Assembly (NCBI GenBank): GCA_016717225.1
Contig: JADKGB010000001.1
Coordinates: forward strand, 124,001-188,000
DNA: 64,000 nt
DNA from: Flavobacteriales bacterium
Lineage (GTDB): Bacteria > Bacteroidota > Bacteroidia > Flavobacteriales_F > PHOS-HE28
Direction: 5' to 3'
Positions 8,156-17,579 of the stretch are shown here, piece by piece. Below the pieces are notes generated by a model. The model was given only the letters and a program-made list of their open reading frames with translations. It was not told the origin of the DNA and searched no databases. The position numbers and the translations under genes were made by a program. Position 1 is the stretch's first letter. The number at the start of each line of letters is the position of its first letter.

Positions 8156-9384
8156 GCTATATCGTACTCCTTGATCTTGCGGTACAGCGTGCGCTCACTG
8201 ATGCCCAATTCGTTCGCAGCCCCTTTGCGTCGGCCGCGGTGCTTGATCAGTGATTTTTGGATCAGCTCCTTCTCCTTCGCATGCAGGCTCAAGGATTCCT
8301 CCACTTCGACATGTTCAATATCGCTCGCTTGGGTGCCAGCCTGCGGAACGCGCTCGATGGTCATGGGTGCGTGCGCATGACCTTGTGGTTGCAAAATGAT
8401 ATCCTCGCGGTACGCTGGAGGAATGGAGCGATGCAAGGGCTCCTTGCCCTCCATCAAGGCGTGCAATTGCTCGTTCAAGGCATTCACATCTTGCTGCAAC
8501 TTGCTTACAACGGCGTACAACATCTCTCGCTCACTGGGTCCGGTGGCTTCATTGCTTGCTCCAACCTTGGTCATGACCGCAGGCAACAAGGATGCATCCA
8601 CCGTGGGCAGGTAGAACCGCAATTTGTTCGCATCGATAAGGCGTTGGTCCTTTTCGATCACGTTCATCTGCTCTACAATGTTGCGCAGTTGCCGGATGTT
8701 GCCGGGCCAGCGATATCCTGCGAGCAGTTGCTGAGCCTCTGGGGTGAGAACAATGGGCTCTTTGATGCGATGTCTTTCGGCACTATCGATAGCGAATTTT
8801 CGGAATAACAAGTGGATATCACTGATCCGTTCGCGCAGCGGTGGCAAGAAGATCGGGATAGCACTAAGTCGGTAATAAAGGTCAGCACGGAAGTCGCCCT
8901 TTTGTACGGCCTGCCACATGTTCACGTTGGTGGCGGCAACCACCCGTACGCTGGTCTTTTGGGAGCGACTACTACCTACCCGGATGAATTCGCCGGTCTC
9001 GAGCACCCGTAATAAGCGAACCTGTGTTGTGAGCGGTAATTCGCCTACCTCATCCAGGAAAATAGTGCCTTTGTCGGCCACCTCGAAATATCCTTTTCGA
9101 GCTTCATGGGCCCCGGTGAAGGAACCTTTCTCATGCCCGAACAATTCGCTATCGATCGTGCCTTCCGGGATAGCGCCACAGTTCACCGCGATGTAAGGCC
9201 CATGTTTCCGGGGGCTGTATTCGTGCACGATCTTGGGCATTACTTCCTTCCCACTTCCGCTCTCGCCTGTGATAAGGACAGACAGGTCGGTGGGCGCTAC
9301 GATGGCCGCTATTTCGATCGCACGGTCCAGTTCCGGCGAATGGCCGATGATACCGAAGCGTTGTTTGATCCCTTGTACGTTCAT
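8152..9384 (-). CDS. Sigma-54-dependent transcriptional activator (AAA+), no receiver domain
   Basis: A bacterial enhancer-binding protein of 410 residues that remodels RNA polymerase-sigma54 using ATP. The AAA+ domain starts almost at the N-terminus: Walker A GESGSGKE near residue 40, the sigma-54 contact loop GSFTGA (GAFTGA variant) near residue 88, and Walker B IFLDEVGEL. A linker of about 110 residues follows, then a Fis-type HTH at the C-terminus (GAANELGISERTLYRKI). There is no receiver or sensor domain, so activity is set by another partner or constitutively. It overlaps lptE by 4 bp and follows miaB by 38 bp. Confidence 0.95.
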   Translation of the reverse strand: MNVQGIKQRFGIIGHSPELDRAIEIAAIVAPTDLSVLITGESGSGKEVMPKIVHEYSPRKHGPYIAVNCGAIPEGTIDSELFGHEKGSFTGAHEARKGYFEVADKGTIFLDEVGELPLTTQVRLLRVLETGEFIRVGSSRSQKTSVRVVAATNVNMWQAVQKGDFRADLYYRLSAIPIFLPPLRERISDIHLLFRKFAIDSAERHRIKEPIVLTPEAQQLLAGYRWPGNIRQLRNIVEQMNVIEKDQRLIDANKLRFYLPTVDASLLPAVMTKVGASNEATGPSEREMLYAVVSKLQQDVNALNEQLHALMEGKEPLHRSIPPAYREDIILQPQGHAHAPMTIERVPQAGTQASDIEHVEVEESLSLHAKEKELIQKSLIKHRGRRKGAANELGISERTLYRKIKEYDIA

Positions 9385-9422
9385 TTCTGGTCTGGGCGAA
9401 GTTGTGATCTTCCGTGTCTTAT

Positions 9423-10814
9423 TTAACCGTTCTGCACTATTGCGATCGCTTCCCCCTGCAAGGAACTTGCCGTAGCGCTCGATATCTGCACACTTACGTA
9501 ATCCCCTGCCGCCAAAAACGAATTCCCAAAGACCTTGGGCACGATCACCGTGGTGTAGCGGTCGCTTCGCCCGAACATGTTTGCCGCACTGCGTTTGCTG
9601 ACACCTTCGATCAATACGGTTTGTTCAGAACCGATGAACCGCTTGTTCCCGACGCTTGAAGTTCGAGCTACAGTATCGATCACTTCCTGCAACCGACGGC
9701 CTTTTACTTCTTCTGGCACATCATCCGGGTACTTCCGTGCAGCCAGTGTTTTCGGGCGCTCACTGTATTTGAACATGTATGCCATATCGAACCGTACTTC
9801 TTTCAATAGGCTCAACGTTTCTTGGTGTTCTTCTTCGGTTTCGCCACAGAAACCCGTAATGATGTCCGTGCTGATGGCCGCGTTCGGCATCAGTCGGCGA
9901 ATGGCAGCGATGCGATCCAAATACCATTCGCGCGTATAGCCCCGATTCATTCGCTTCAATACCGCACTGCTGCCGCTCTGCACGGGCAGATGTACATAAT
10001 TGCAAATGTTCGAATGGGTCGCCATTACCTCTAAAACCTTGTCCGACATGTCCTTCGGATGGCTTGTACTGAACCGCACGCGAAGTGCTGGAGAAATGTT
10101 CGCGACCAGGGCCAGCAGATCGGCGAAGTCGAAGATCTCCTTGCCCCTTTCCGCTTGCTGCTCGCCGCTATTATTGGTCTTCTGAGGAGCCCACTTATAA
10201 CTGTCCACGTTCTGCCCCAACAGGGTCACCTCTTTGAAGCCTTTGCTCACCAGGTCGCGGCATTCGTTCTCAATGCTCTTCGGATCACGACTGCGTTCTC
10301 TACCACGAGTGAATGGCACAACACAGAATGCGCACATATTGTCGCAGCCACGCATTATCGTTACGAAAGCCGTGACTCCGTTGCTGTCCAATCGCACAGG
10401 TTCGATCTCGCCATAGGTCTCTTCACGGCTCAAAAGCACGTTCACGGCTCGTTGCCCACCATCCACTTCATCCAAAAGGAAAGGGAGGCTTCGGTACGCA
10501 TCGGGTCCTACCACAAGGTCGACGACCTTCTTCTGCTTCAAGAGGTCTTCCCGCATACGTTCCGCCATGCACCCAAGCACGCCCACCTTCATATCGGGCT
10601 TCACCTGCTTGTAATGCTTCATCTCGTTGATGCGCTGCATCACGGTGTACTCCGCTTTTTCGCGGATACTGCAGGTGTTCAGTAAAACCAGGTCAGCTCC
10701 ATCAGGCGTTGTGGACGTTTCGTATCCTTCTTTTGCCAATATGCTCGCAACGATCTCACTGTCGCTGTGGTTCATCTGGCAACCGTACGATTCTATGTAG
10801 ACTTTCTTGGGCAA
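9423..10814 (-). CDS. miaB: tRNA-2-methylthio-N6-dimethylallyladenosine synthase MiaB
   Basis: A radical SAM enzyme that methylthiolates i6A37 of tRNAs reading UNN codons. It has 463 residues. The N-terminal UPF0004 domain begins VYIESYGCQMN and carries NTCSIREKAE and GVLGCMAER, supplying the three cluster cysteines. The radical SAM motif is GCDNMCAFCVVPFTRG near residue 155, and a TRAM domain forms the C-terminus. Its upstream region holds a TACCTTCG element (10837-10844, minus). It is probably first in a run with the sigma-54 activator and lptE. Confidence 0.97.
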   Translation of the reverse strand: MPKKVYIESYGCQMNHSDSEIVASILAKEGYETSTTPDGADLVLLNTCSIREKAEYTVMQRINEMKHYKQVKPDMKVGVLGCMAERMREDLLKQKKVVDLVVGPDAYRSLPFLLDEVDGGQRAVNVLLSREETYGEIEPVRLDSNGVTAFVTIMRGCDNMCAFCVVPFTRGRERSRDPKSIENECRDLVSKGFKEVTLLGQNVDSYKWAPQKTNNSGEQQAERGKEIFDFADLLALVANISPALRVRFSTSHPKDMSDKVLEVMATHSNICNYVHLPVQSGSSAVLKRMNRGYTREWYLDRIAAIRRLMPNAAISTDIITGFCGETEEEHQETLSLLKEVRFDMAYMFKYSERPKTLAARKYPDDVPEEVKGRRLQEVIDTVARTSSVGNKRFIGSEQTVLIEGVSKRSAANMFGRSDRYTTVIVPKVFGNSFLAAGDYVSVQISSATASSLQGEAIAIVQNG

Positions 10815-10836
10815 TCCTGATGCTGGAATAGGATCG

Positions 10837-10844
10837 CGAAGGTA
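10837..10844 (-). promoter_or_regulatory. Putative -7 promoter element of miaB (TAnnTTCG)
   Basis: TACCTTCG on the minus strand lies 22 bases before the miaB ATG. It matches the TAnnTTCG pattern seen upstream of several other genes here and is one base away from the Bacteroidota -7 consensus TAnnTTTG. No clear -33 TTG is found at the ideal 19-base spacing. Confidence 0.45.
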
Positions 10845-10881
10845 AGCTGACAGGATGGCATACGTCCATTGACCCGCGATC

Positions 10882-10906
10882 CGAAAAAACCTTCCCCGTA
10901 GGGGAA
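10882..10906 (-). terminator. Hairpin plus T-run in the miaB-topA divergent region
   Basis: The sequence 10892-10906 forms a TTCCCC/GGGGAA stem with a 3-base loop. On the minus strand it is followed after GG by six T residues (10884-10889). It lies 70-90 bases upstream of miaB, so it could be a leader attenuator or a block to antisense transcription from the topA side. Only the structure is seen; the role is a guess. Confidence 0.3.
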
Positions 10907-11017
10907 TGGATATAGGTGCAGGTACCCGACAACCAACGAGGCGGATTATAACCGTTCATTTGCGGCCTTCATCCGCAAAAGATCTGTTGATCGGGGACCA
11001 CAAAACGAAGAAGACGC

Positions 11018-13612
11018 ATGGCCAAGAAGGAATCGGGCGAATTGGTGATCGTGGAGTCACCGGCAAAAGCCAAGACCATCGAAAAATATTTGGGCGCGGG
11101 CTATACCGTGCTCAGCAGCTATGGACACGTTCGGGACCTGCCGGAGCGCGACCTCAGTGTGGATGTGGACCACGACTTCGAGCCTACCTACATCATTCCC
11201 GACGACAAGAAGGAGCGGCTTGGGCAACTTCAACGCGAAGCGAACAAGGCAAGTATGGTGTGGCTCGCGACTGACGAAGACCGCGAGGGAGAAGCCATCA
11301 GCTGGCACCTGAAGGAAGCATTGAACCTGCCAGATTCCAAGGTGAAACGCATCACCTTCAATGAGATCACGCAGAAGGCTGTTCTGAAAGCCATCGAGAA
11401 TCCTCGCCAGATCGATATCCATTTGGTGGATGCTCAACAGGCGCGTCGCGTACTGGACCGGTTGGTAGGCTACGAACTCAGCCCCGTACTCTGGCGGAAA
11501 GTCAAGCCCTCTCTCAGTGCAGGGCGTGTACAAAGTGTTGCTGTCCGGCTCATTGTTGATCGCGAACGGGAGATCCTCGGCTTCGAGAGCAACAGCACGT
11601 TCCGCATTGCGGCGTTGTTCCTGGTGAATGGCCGCACACAGGTAAAGGCCGAACTGCCAACGCGCTTCGCCACCGAACCTGAAGCGATGAAGTTTGTGCA
11701 AGGTTGCGTGGGTTCAACATACACGGTGAACGCAGTTGAGAAGAAGCCCGGAAAGCGCTCTCCAGCTGCACCTTTCACAACATCCACCCTACAACAAGAG
11801 GCTTCACGAAAGCTGGGGTACTCTGTTGATCGCACCATGCGCATTGCCCAAGGCTTGTACGAGCAAGGGAACATCACATACATGCGTACCGATTCGGTGA
11901 ATCTGAGCGATTTTGCCACCAGCGCCGCAAAGGATACCATTGTAGGCAGCTACGGTGAACGGTACAGTAAACCGCGCAAATTCGCTACCAAGAGCAAGGG
12001 AGCACAGGAAGCTCACGAAGCCATTCGCCCCACCGATATGAACGTGCGCAACGCTGGCAGCGATCGCGACGCGGAGCGTTTGTACGAACTTGTTTGGAAG
12101 CGTACCATAGCCAGCCAAATGGCCGAGGCCGAACTGGAAAAGACGGTGGTCAATATCGATATCAGCGGTCACCCGAACGAGAAGTTGGTAGCCTCCGGAG
12201 AAGTGATCCTCTTCGACGGCTTTTTGAAAGTATATCTCGAAGGCCGCGATGACGAGGAAGGTGACGAACAAGAAGGCTTGCTGCCAGAAATGAAGCAAGG
12301 TGAACTACTGCAACTGCAAACGCTCACCGCTACGCAACGCTACGATCGCCCATCACCGCGGTATACAGAAGCCAGCTTGGTGAAGAAATTGGAGGAACTG
12401 GGTATCGGTCGCCCGTCAACCTACGCACCAACGATCAGCACCGTGCAGAAACGAGGCTACGTGGTGAAGGAGAATCGCGATGGTGCGCAACGCCCTTATC
12501 GTATCCTCACGTTGGTGAATGATAGCATCACCGACACCACGGCGATGGAGAACGTGGGTGCTGAAAAGCAGAAACTCTTCCCTACGGATATCGGCATGGT
12601 GGTGAATGATTTTCTGGTGGAGCATTTTCCCACTATCGTGGATTTCCACTTTACCGCGAAAGTGGAAGAGGAGTTCGACGTGATCGCCGAAGGCAATGAG
12701 AACTGGCGAGACATGATCCGTAGGTTCTACACGCCTTTCCACGCCACCATCGGCACGGTGAAGGACACTGCGGAACGTGCTTCAGGTGCTCGGATACTCG
12801 GCAAGGATCCAGTGAGTGGCAAGGATGTGGTTGCGCGGATCGGTCGCTTTGGCCCCATGGTGCAGATCGGTAATGCCGAAGACGAGGACAAGCCCAAGTT
12901 CGCCAGTATTCGTAAGGATCAAAGCATCGCCAGTATTACGTACGAGCAAGCGATGGACCTCTTCAAGCTTCCGCGCACGCTGGGTGAGCGTGATGGTGAA
13001 GTGGTGATCATCGGAGTTGGGCGCTTTGGCCCGTATGTGAAGCTCGGTAGCACCTTCGCGAGCATCCCTGCCGAGGATGATCCGCTCAGCATCGATCTGC
13101 AGCGGGCTATCGAGATCGTGGACCAGAAGAAGGCCGGGAACATGGCGCGCGAACTGGGCGAGTATGAAGGCGAAACACTTGCGGTGGCAAAAGGCCGCTT
13201 CGGTCCGTATGTGAAGTTCAAAGGACTCTACGCCAACATTCCCAAAGGCGAGGACATGAATACCGTTACGCTGGCACGGGCCATCGAACTCGTTCAGGCC
13301 AAGCAGGCTGGCGCTGCGGCCCTCACGATCAAAAGTTTCGACGGGTCGAGCATCCAGGTCCTCAAAGGCAAATACGGTCCGTATGTCACAGACGGGAAGA
13401 AGAACGCGAACGTGCCTAAAGGCAAAGAACCCGAAGACCTGACGTTGGAAGAATGCGTGGTCCTTATAGACCAGGCACCGGACAAGAAAGGGGGAGGCAA
13501 GAAAGGAGGGTTCAAGAAAGCTGCGTTCAAGAAGGCTGCACCTGCGAAAGCGGCTCCCAGAAAGGCTGCACCCAAGAAGAAGGCTGCGCGAAAAAGCAGC
13601 GTTGGCAAGTAG
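11018..13612 (+). CDS. topA: DNA topoisomerase I (type IA)
   Basis: Relaxes negative supercoils. It has 864 residues, with the TOPRIM domain at the N-terminus (LVIVESPAKAKTIEKYLG; TDEDREGEAISWH). The catalytic tyrosine is Tyr288 in GNITYMRTDS. The C-terminus carries four copies of a GRFGPYVK-type repeat (about residues 610, 670, 725, 790) in place of the zinc fingers of the E. coli enzyme. It ends in about 45 residues of Lys/Ala-rich low complexity, a nucleic-acid-binding tail common in this phylum. It is divergent from miaB across 203 bases. Confidence 0.98.
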   Translation: MAKKESGELVIVESPAKAKTIEKYLGAGYTVLSSYGHVRDLPERDLSVDVDHDFEPTYIIPDDKKERLGQLQREANKASMVWLATDEDREGEAISWHLKEALNLPDSKVKRITFNEITQKAVLKAIENPRQIDIHLVDAQQARRVLDRLVGYELSPVLWRKVKPSLSAGRVQSVAVRLIVDREREILGFESNSTFRIAALFLVNGRTQVKAELPTRFATEPEAMKFVQGCVGSTYTVNAVEKKPGKRSPAAPFTTSTLQQEASRKLGYSVDRTMRIAQGLYEQGNITYMRTDSVNLSDFATSAAKDTIVGSYGERYSKPRKFATKSKGAQEAHEAIRPTDMNVRNAGSDRDAERLYELVWKRTIASQMAEAELEKTVVNIDISGHPNEKLVASGEVILFDGFLKVYLEGRDDEEGDEQEGLLPEMKQGELLQLQTLTATQRYDRPSPRYTEASLVKKLEELGIGRPSTYAPTISTVQKRGYVVKENRDGAQRPYRILTLVNDSITDTTAMENVGAEKQKLFPTDIGMVVNDFLVEHFPTIVDFHFTAKVEEEFDVIAEGNENWRDMIRRFYTPFHATIGTVKDTAERASGARILGKDPVSGKDVVARIGRFGPMVQIGNAEDEDKPKFASIRKDQSIASITYEQAMDLFKLPRTLGERDGEVVIIGVGRFGPYVKLGSTFASIPAEDDPLSIDLQRAIEIVDQKKAGNMARELGEYEGETLAVAKGRFGPYVKFKGLYANIPKGEDMNTVTLARAIELVQAKQAGAAALTIKSFDGSSIQVLKGKYGPYVTDGKKNANVPKGKEPEDLTLEECVVLIDQAPDKKGGGKKGGFKKAAFKKAAPAKAAPRKAAPKKKAARKSSVGK

Positions 13613-13714
13613 GTCAGTTAGTGCTGCCAACAGTGCATTGTGCGTAGCTCGTGATCAAGAGCTGGCCGCCGCAGTGTCCGTCCCTCGACCTTCGGAGCGT
13701 AAGGGTTGAAGTTC

Positions 13715-13734
13715 CGCTGGGCAATTGCCCAGCG
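13715..13734. repeat. 20-bp perfect palindrome upstream of the ureohydrolase-like gene
   Basis: CGCTGGGCAATTGCCCAGCG is a perfect palindrome without a spacer, 27 bases before the ATG at 13762 and about 100 bases after the topA stop. Partial flanking complementarity (GTTC/GAAC, offset by one base) could lengthen the stem. It could be a dimeric-repressor operator, a topA terminator without a clear T tract, or a dispersed palindrome. The nearby TCAACTGCGAAC resembles the heptads found elsewhere in the window. Confidence 0.5.
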
Positions 13735-13761
13735 TGAACGGTCAACTGCGAACATCAGCAC

Positions 13762-14931
13762 ATGGATCTCAGTATTTACTTCCAACCGAGCAAACGTTTC
13801 GGCCAAAGCCGTCCCGAATGGCTGCCCAATTCGTTAGGCGACAATACCCGTTTCCATACGGTCAACGGAATGCCACCGTTGGAAGAAGTGCAGGTCGCGA
13901 TAATTGGGGTGATCGATGATCCAGGCCATGCCAAGCCTCGTGGTTGCGCAGCTGCGCCAGATGCGATCCGCGAGGAACTCTATCGGTTGTATTTGCCAGC
14001 CGGTGACCTGAAAGTGGTGGATCTCGGCGACATTCATCCGGGCCATACAGCGAACGACACTCAGCATGCGGTAGCGGATTCAATAGCCGAACTGATCAAA
14101 CGGAATATCATTCCCGTGATCATCGGTGGTGGCCAAGGTCATACGATCTCGCAATACCTCGCTTACGAGAAACTTGAACGCACTGCGAACCTGGTGTGCG
14201 TTGATGGCCGCTTCGATCTTGGCGAACCTGGTCAGATGTTATCGGATACATCCTACCTCAGCCATATTGTTCTGAGGCAACCGAACTATTTGTTCAACTA
14301 CAGCAACCTCGGCTTCCAGACCTACTTGGTGGATCAACCCGGTATTGAATTGATGGAAAGATTGTTCTTCGATGTTCACCGTTTGGGTGAATTGCGAGCG
14401 GCTATGGCCGATGCCGAGCCCGTATTGCGCAATGCGGATACGGTAAGTGTGGACATGAGCAGTGTGCGATGGGCCGATGCGCCGGGAACCACAAGGCCAG
14501 GCCCAAATGGCTTCCATGGCGAAGAGATCTGCCGGATCATGCGTTATGCCGGCGTCAGCGAAAAGATCACTTCATTGGGCATCTACGAGATGGATCCATC
14601 GCGCGACCAGCACGGGGTTACTGCCCAACTGGTCGCGCAAATGGTATGGTGTTTTGTAGATGGTGTTCGAAGCCGTACCAATGATCTGCCCTGGTTGGAT
14701 CGAAAGCGGTTCACCCGTTTTCGGGTACCGATCAAAGAACATGAGCAGGAATTGGTTTTTTACAAAAGCAACGTGAGCGATCGCTGGTGGATGGATATTC
14801 CCTACAAAGCGGAACAGGAGGCGCGGTTCGAACGGCATCACCTGGTGCCGTGCGCCTACAGCGACTACCAAATGGCCTGTCGGGAGGAGGTGCCTGACCG
14901 TTGGTGGCGGACGTACCAGAAATTGGCCTGA
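13762..14931 (+). CDS. Ureohydrolase-fold protein (annotated formimidoylglutamase family), metal ligands degenerate
   Basis: A 389-residue member of the arginase/agmatinase/formimidoylglutamase fold. The fold motifs are recognisable but eroded. GGGQGHT near residue 120 stands in place of GGGHE/GGDHS. VDGRFDLG (residues 147-154) stands where DAHFD is expected, with Arg150 in place of the His ligand. SVDMSS (229-234) stands where SxDxD is expected, with Ser233 for the second Asp. A dimanganese centre is therefore unlikely to form normally. The conserved C-terminus includes FYKSNVSDRWWMDIPY and CREEVPDRWWRTYQKL. Related genes sit next to the gld cluster in other Bacteroidota (recalled, not checked). 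The role is unknown. Confidence 0.8.
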   Translation: MDLSIYFQPSKRFGQSRPEWLPNSLGDNTRFHTVNGMPPLEEVQVAIIGVIDDPGHAKPRGCAAAPDAIREELYRLYLPAGDLKVVDLGDIHPGHTANDTQHAVADSIAELIKRNIIPVIIGGGQGHTISQYLAYEKLERTANLVCVDGRFDLGEPGQMLSDTSYLSHIVLRQPNYLFNYSNLGFQTYLVDQPGIELMERLFFDVHRLGELRAAMADAEPVLRNADTVSVDMSSVRWADAPGTTRPGPNGFHGEEICRIMRYAGVSEKITSLGIYEMDPSRDQHGVTAQLVAQMVWCFVDGVRSRTNDLPWLDRKRFTRFRVPIKEHEQELVFYKSNVSDRWWMDIPYKAEQEARFERHHLVPCAYSDYQMACREEVPDRWWRTYQKLA

Positions 14932-15077
14932 AAAGGTCTTCACCGGCAGGATCCCAATTTGAAGGAACCTGTTGAAAATATCCACCGGATGCCTTTTTTG
15001 CTACTTTGGCGGCGGATCAGACCGTGTAAGGCATGGAATTAACTGTCCCTGCCCCGCGACAATGAACGAGAATCAGC

Positions 15078-16016
15078 ATGAGGGGGATACTTACCATTTC
15101 AGCCTGCGCCTTACTGGCGAGTGCGTCTTTTGCGCAACAGGATCCGCAATACACCCAATACATGTTCGACCGTTTATCGGTGAACTCTGGGGTTGCTGGT
15201 ACCAGTGGGAACATTTGTGCAACAGTGTTGCTAAGGCAACAATGGAGCGGTTTCGATGGAGCCCCGAAAACGGGTCTGATAAACGTTCACGGTCCTATCA
15301 GTAAGATCAATAGTGGAGTTGGTATGTCGATCTACTTCGACAAGCTTGGTCAGGAGAATACAACGGTTGCACGCCTGCATTATGCTTACCATATCAAACC
15401 CGGTGGTGGAGTTGGTACTTTGGGAATTGGTATTTACGGGGGGCTCACGAGTCGCGCATTGGGAAATGATTGGATCGCGGTTGATCCGGTATCCGATGAT
15501 ACAGCGATCCCTGATAATGGCACCAGTGCTTCGGGCTTCGACCTCGGTGCGGGCATCTATTACACAACGCCCAAGTTGTGGGTAGGTATCAGTAGTACCC
15601 AATTGCCCGAAACAGAATTGGTTGAAGTGAGTATCAAGAACCGTCGGCACTACTATGCGCAGGCCGGTTACGATTGGCAGTTGAAGAATCCCAAGTTCAT
15701 GGTGCAGCCCAGTCTCTTGCTCAAGAGTGATGCAACCTCTACGCAGATCGACTTGAGCGCGCTCTTCATGTACGACAAGATGATCTGGTTGGGAGTAGGC
15801 TACCGCACCGAAGATGCTATCTCCCCGATCATTGGCTACCAAATGCAAATGGGCAAAACAAAGAATGGAATGCTGCGGATAGGTTACAGTTATGATGTGA
15901 CGACGTCAGAACTGAAGAACTATAGCAGCGGTAGCCACGAGATCATGCTGAACTATTGCTTCAAGATCGTGAAGCCGAAGGTGATCGAGATTTACGGACA
16001 TCCACGCTTCTTGTAA
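15078..16016 (+). CDS. porP: PorP/SprF family type IX secretion outer-membrane protein
   Basis: A 312-residue outer-membrane beta-barrel protein of the T9SS; the family is used for anchoring secreted adhesins and interacts with the GldKLMN complex. The signal peptide is residues 1-19 (ISACALLASASFAQ), followed by the diagnostic QDPQYTQYMFDRLSVN and the downstream RQQWSGFDGAP. The rest alternates in amphipathic beta-strand fashion. It heads the T9SS run and is followed 123 bases later by gldK. Confidence 0.94.
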   Translation: MRGILTISACALLASASFAQQDPQYTQYMFDRLSVNSGVAGTSGNICATVLLRQQWSGFDGAPKTGLINVHGPISKINSGVGMSIYFDKLGQENTTVARLHYAYHIKPGGGVGTLGIGIYGGLTSRALGNDWIAVDPVSDDTAIPDNGTSASGFDLGAGIYYTTPKLWVGISSTQLPETELVEVSIKNRRHYYAQAGYDWQLKNPKFMVQPSLLLKSDATSTQIDLSALFMYDKMIWLGVGYRTEDAISPIIGYQMQMGKTKNGMLRIGYSYDVTTSELKNYSSGSHEIMLNYCFKIVKPKVIEIYGHPRFL

Positions 16017-16139
16017 TTCGAGGTAACAAAAGGAACCAAACCGCCGTTGCATGTCTTGTCTGAGAGTGTTCGCTTACCCGGGCACCAACGACCAGGAACC
16101 TGCAAGGACCTGAGACGGAACGGCAAAAAAGGAAGACCC

Positions 16140-17492
16140 ATGGAACTTCGTCCCCTCACATACTTGTGCGTCATCGCCTTGCTGGCAAGCTGTGGCGAAG
16201 GTGGTAATGGGCAGCTTATCGGCGCCCAAAATCGTCCGGGTTGGTTTCAAGTTGACCCCTATGGAATGAACTACATTCCTATGGGCGCCTATACAATGGG
16301 CCCCAGTGATCAGGACGCCCCGTATGCGCAAGTCGCCAAAAGCCGTACCGTTAGTGTCCAGGCCTTTTACATGGACCAGACGGAGATCAGCAACAACGAG
16401 TATCGACAATTCGTGAATTACGTCCAGGATTCGATCATGAAGCGTCTATTGGGCGATGCTGATATTGGAGAGCACGTCATTTCGGAGGATGAGTTCGGAG
16501 AAGAGATCGACCCGCCCATCATCAACTGGGATGAAAGAATCGACATGGCTGATGAAGAAGTAAGAGAAGCATTGGCCGACATGTTCTATGGAACCAGCGA
16601 GCAGTTCTATCGCCGTAAGGAGATCGACACACGCAAGCTGATGTTCGAGTACTACTGGATCGATCTTAAAGAGGCTGCACGCAAGAGCGGTCGCGATCTT
16701 GACCTTAGTTACACGAATACGAAAGGTCAGAACAACGCCATTCAAGGCCACAGCGATCGCAGTAAGTTCATTATCAAAGAGGTGATCAATGTGTTTCCGG
16801 ACACCTTGTGCTGGGTGCATGACTTCACCTACGCATACAATGAGCCGATGACCAAGAACTATTTCTGGCATCCTGCATATGACGATTACCCGGTCGTTGG
16901 CATCACATGGCAGCAGGCCAATGCGTTCAACGTTTGGCGCACACAGAACATGATGAACGCGTGGCTCGCAGCAGGCGGTGAACCGTTCATCAACGACTTC
17001 CGTTTGCCTACCGAAGCGGAATGGGAATATGCTGCTCGTGGCGGACTGAAATTGCAAGCCTATCCGTGGGGTGGACCTTACATCCGAAACCGTCAAGGAT
17101 GCTTTTTGGGGAACTTCAAACCCTTGAACGGGAACTATACCGATGATGGTGGATTCCATACCGTGCCGATCGATAGCTATAGTGCTAACGACTATGGTTT
17201 GTACAACATGGCTGGGAACGTTGCCGAATGGACCAGCACTGCGTTCGACGAGAGCGTTTACGATTTCGATCACGACATGAATTCGGAATTCAGCTATGAT
17301 GCTTTGGCGAACGACGCACCTGCGCTCAAGCGTAAGGTTATCCGTGGCGGATCATTCAAGGACGTAGGCCTTTATCTGCAAACCGGAACCCGTTGTTATG
17401 AATACCAGGACACGGCGAAATGCTACGTCGGGTTCCGCTCAGTACTCACATACCTCGGCCGTGGCAAGGCGGTCAGTGCAGAGGATCTTTAG
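16140..17492 (+). CDS. gldK: T9SS ring lipoprotein GldK/PorK
   Basis: An outer-membrane lipoprotein that forms the periplasmic ring with GldN. It has 450 residues counted from ATG 16140; the longer open frame upstream lacks a signal peptide and is rejected. The lipoprotein signal is MELRPLTYLCVIALLASCG, with Cys at residue 18. The fold is formylglycine-generating-enzyme/SUMF1-like, visible in YIPMGAYTMGPSDQD, YMDQTEISNNEYRQF, RLPTEAEWEYAARGG, MAGNVAEWTS and VIRGGSFKD. FGE catalytic function is not expected in this family. Confidence 0.96.
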   Translation: MELRPLTYLCVIALLASCGEGGNGQLIGAQNRPGWFQVDPYGMNYIPMGAYTMGPSDQDAPYAQVAKSRTVSVQAFYMDQTEISNNEYRQFVNYVQDSIMKRLLGDADIGEHVISEDEFGEEIDPPIINWDERIDMADEEVREALADMFYGTSEQFYRRKEIDTRKLMFEYYWIDLKEAARKSGRDLDLSYTNTKGQNNAIQGHSDRSKFIIKEVINVFPDTLCWVHDFTYAYNEPMTKNYFWHPAYDDYPVVGITWQQANAFNVWRTQNMMNAWLAAGGEPFINDFRLPTEAEWEYAARGGLKLQAYPWGGPYIRNRQGCFLGNFKPLNGNYTDDGGFHTVPIDSYSANDYGLYNMAGNVAEWTSTAFDESVYDFDHDMNSEFSYDALANDAPALKRKVIRGGSFKDVGLYLQTGTRCYEYQDTAKCYVGFRSVLTYLGRGKAVSAEDL

Positions 17493-17579
17493 CTTCAATC
17501 CCGTCGTTACCTAACGGTATCGAGCGTATTCAATAGAACGACCATTCACCCGAAACTTTCAACAACACAAGGATAACAG

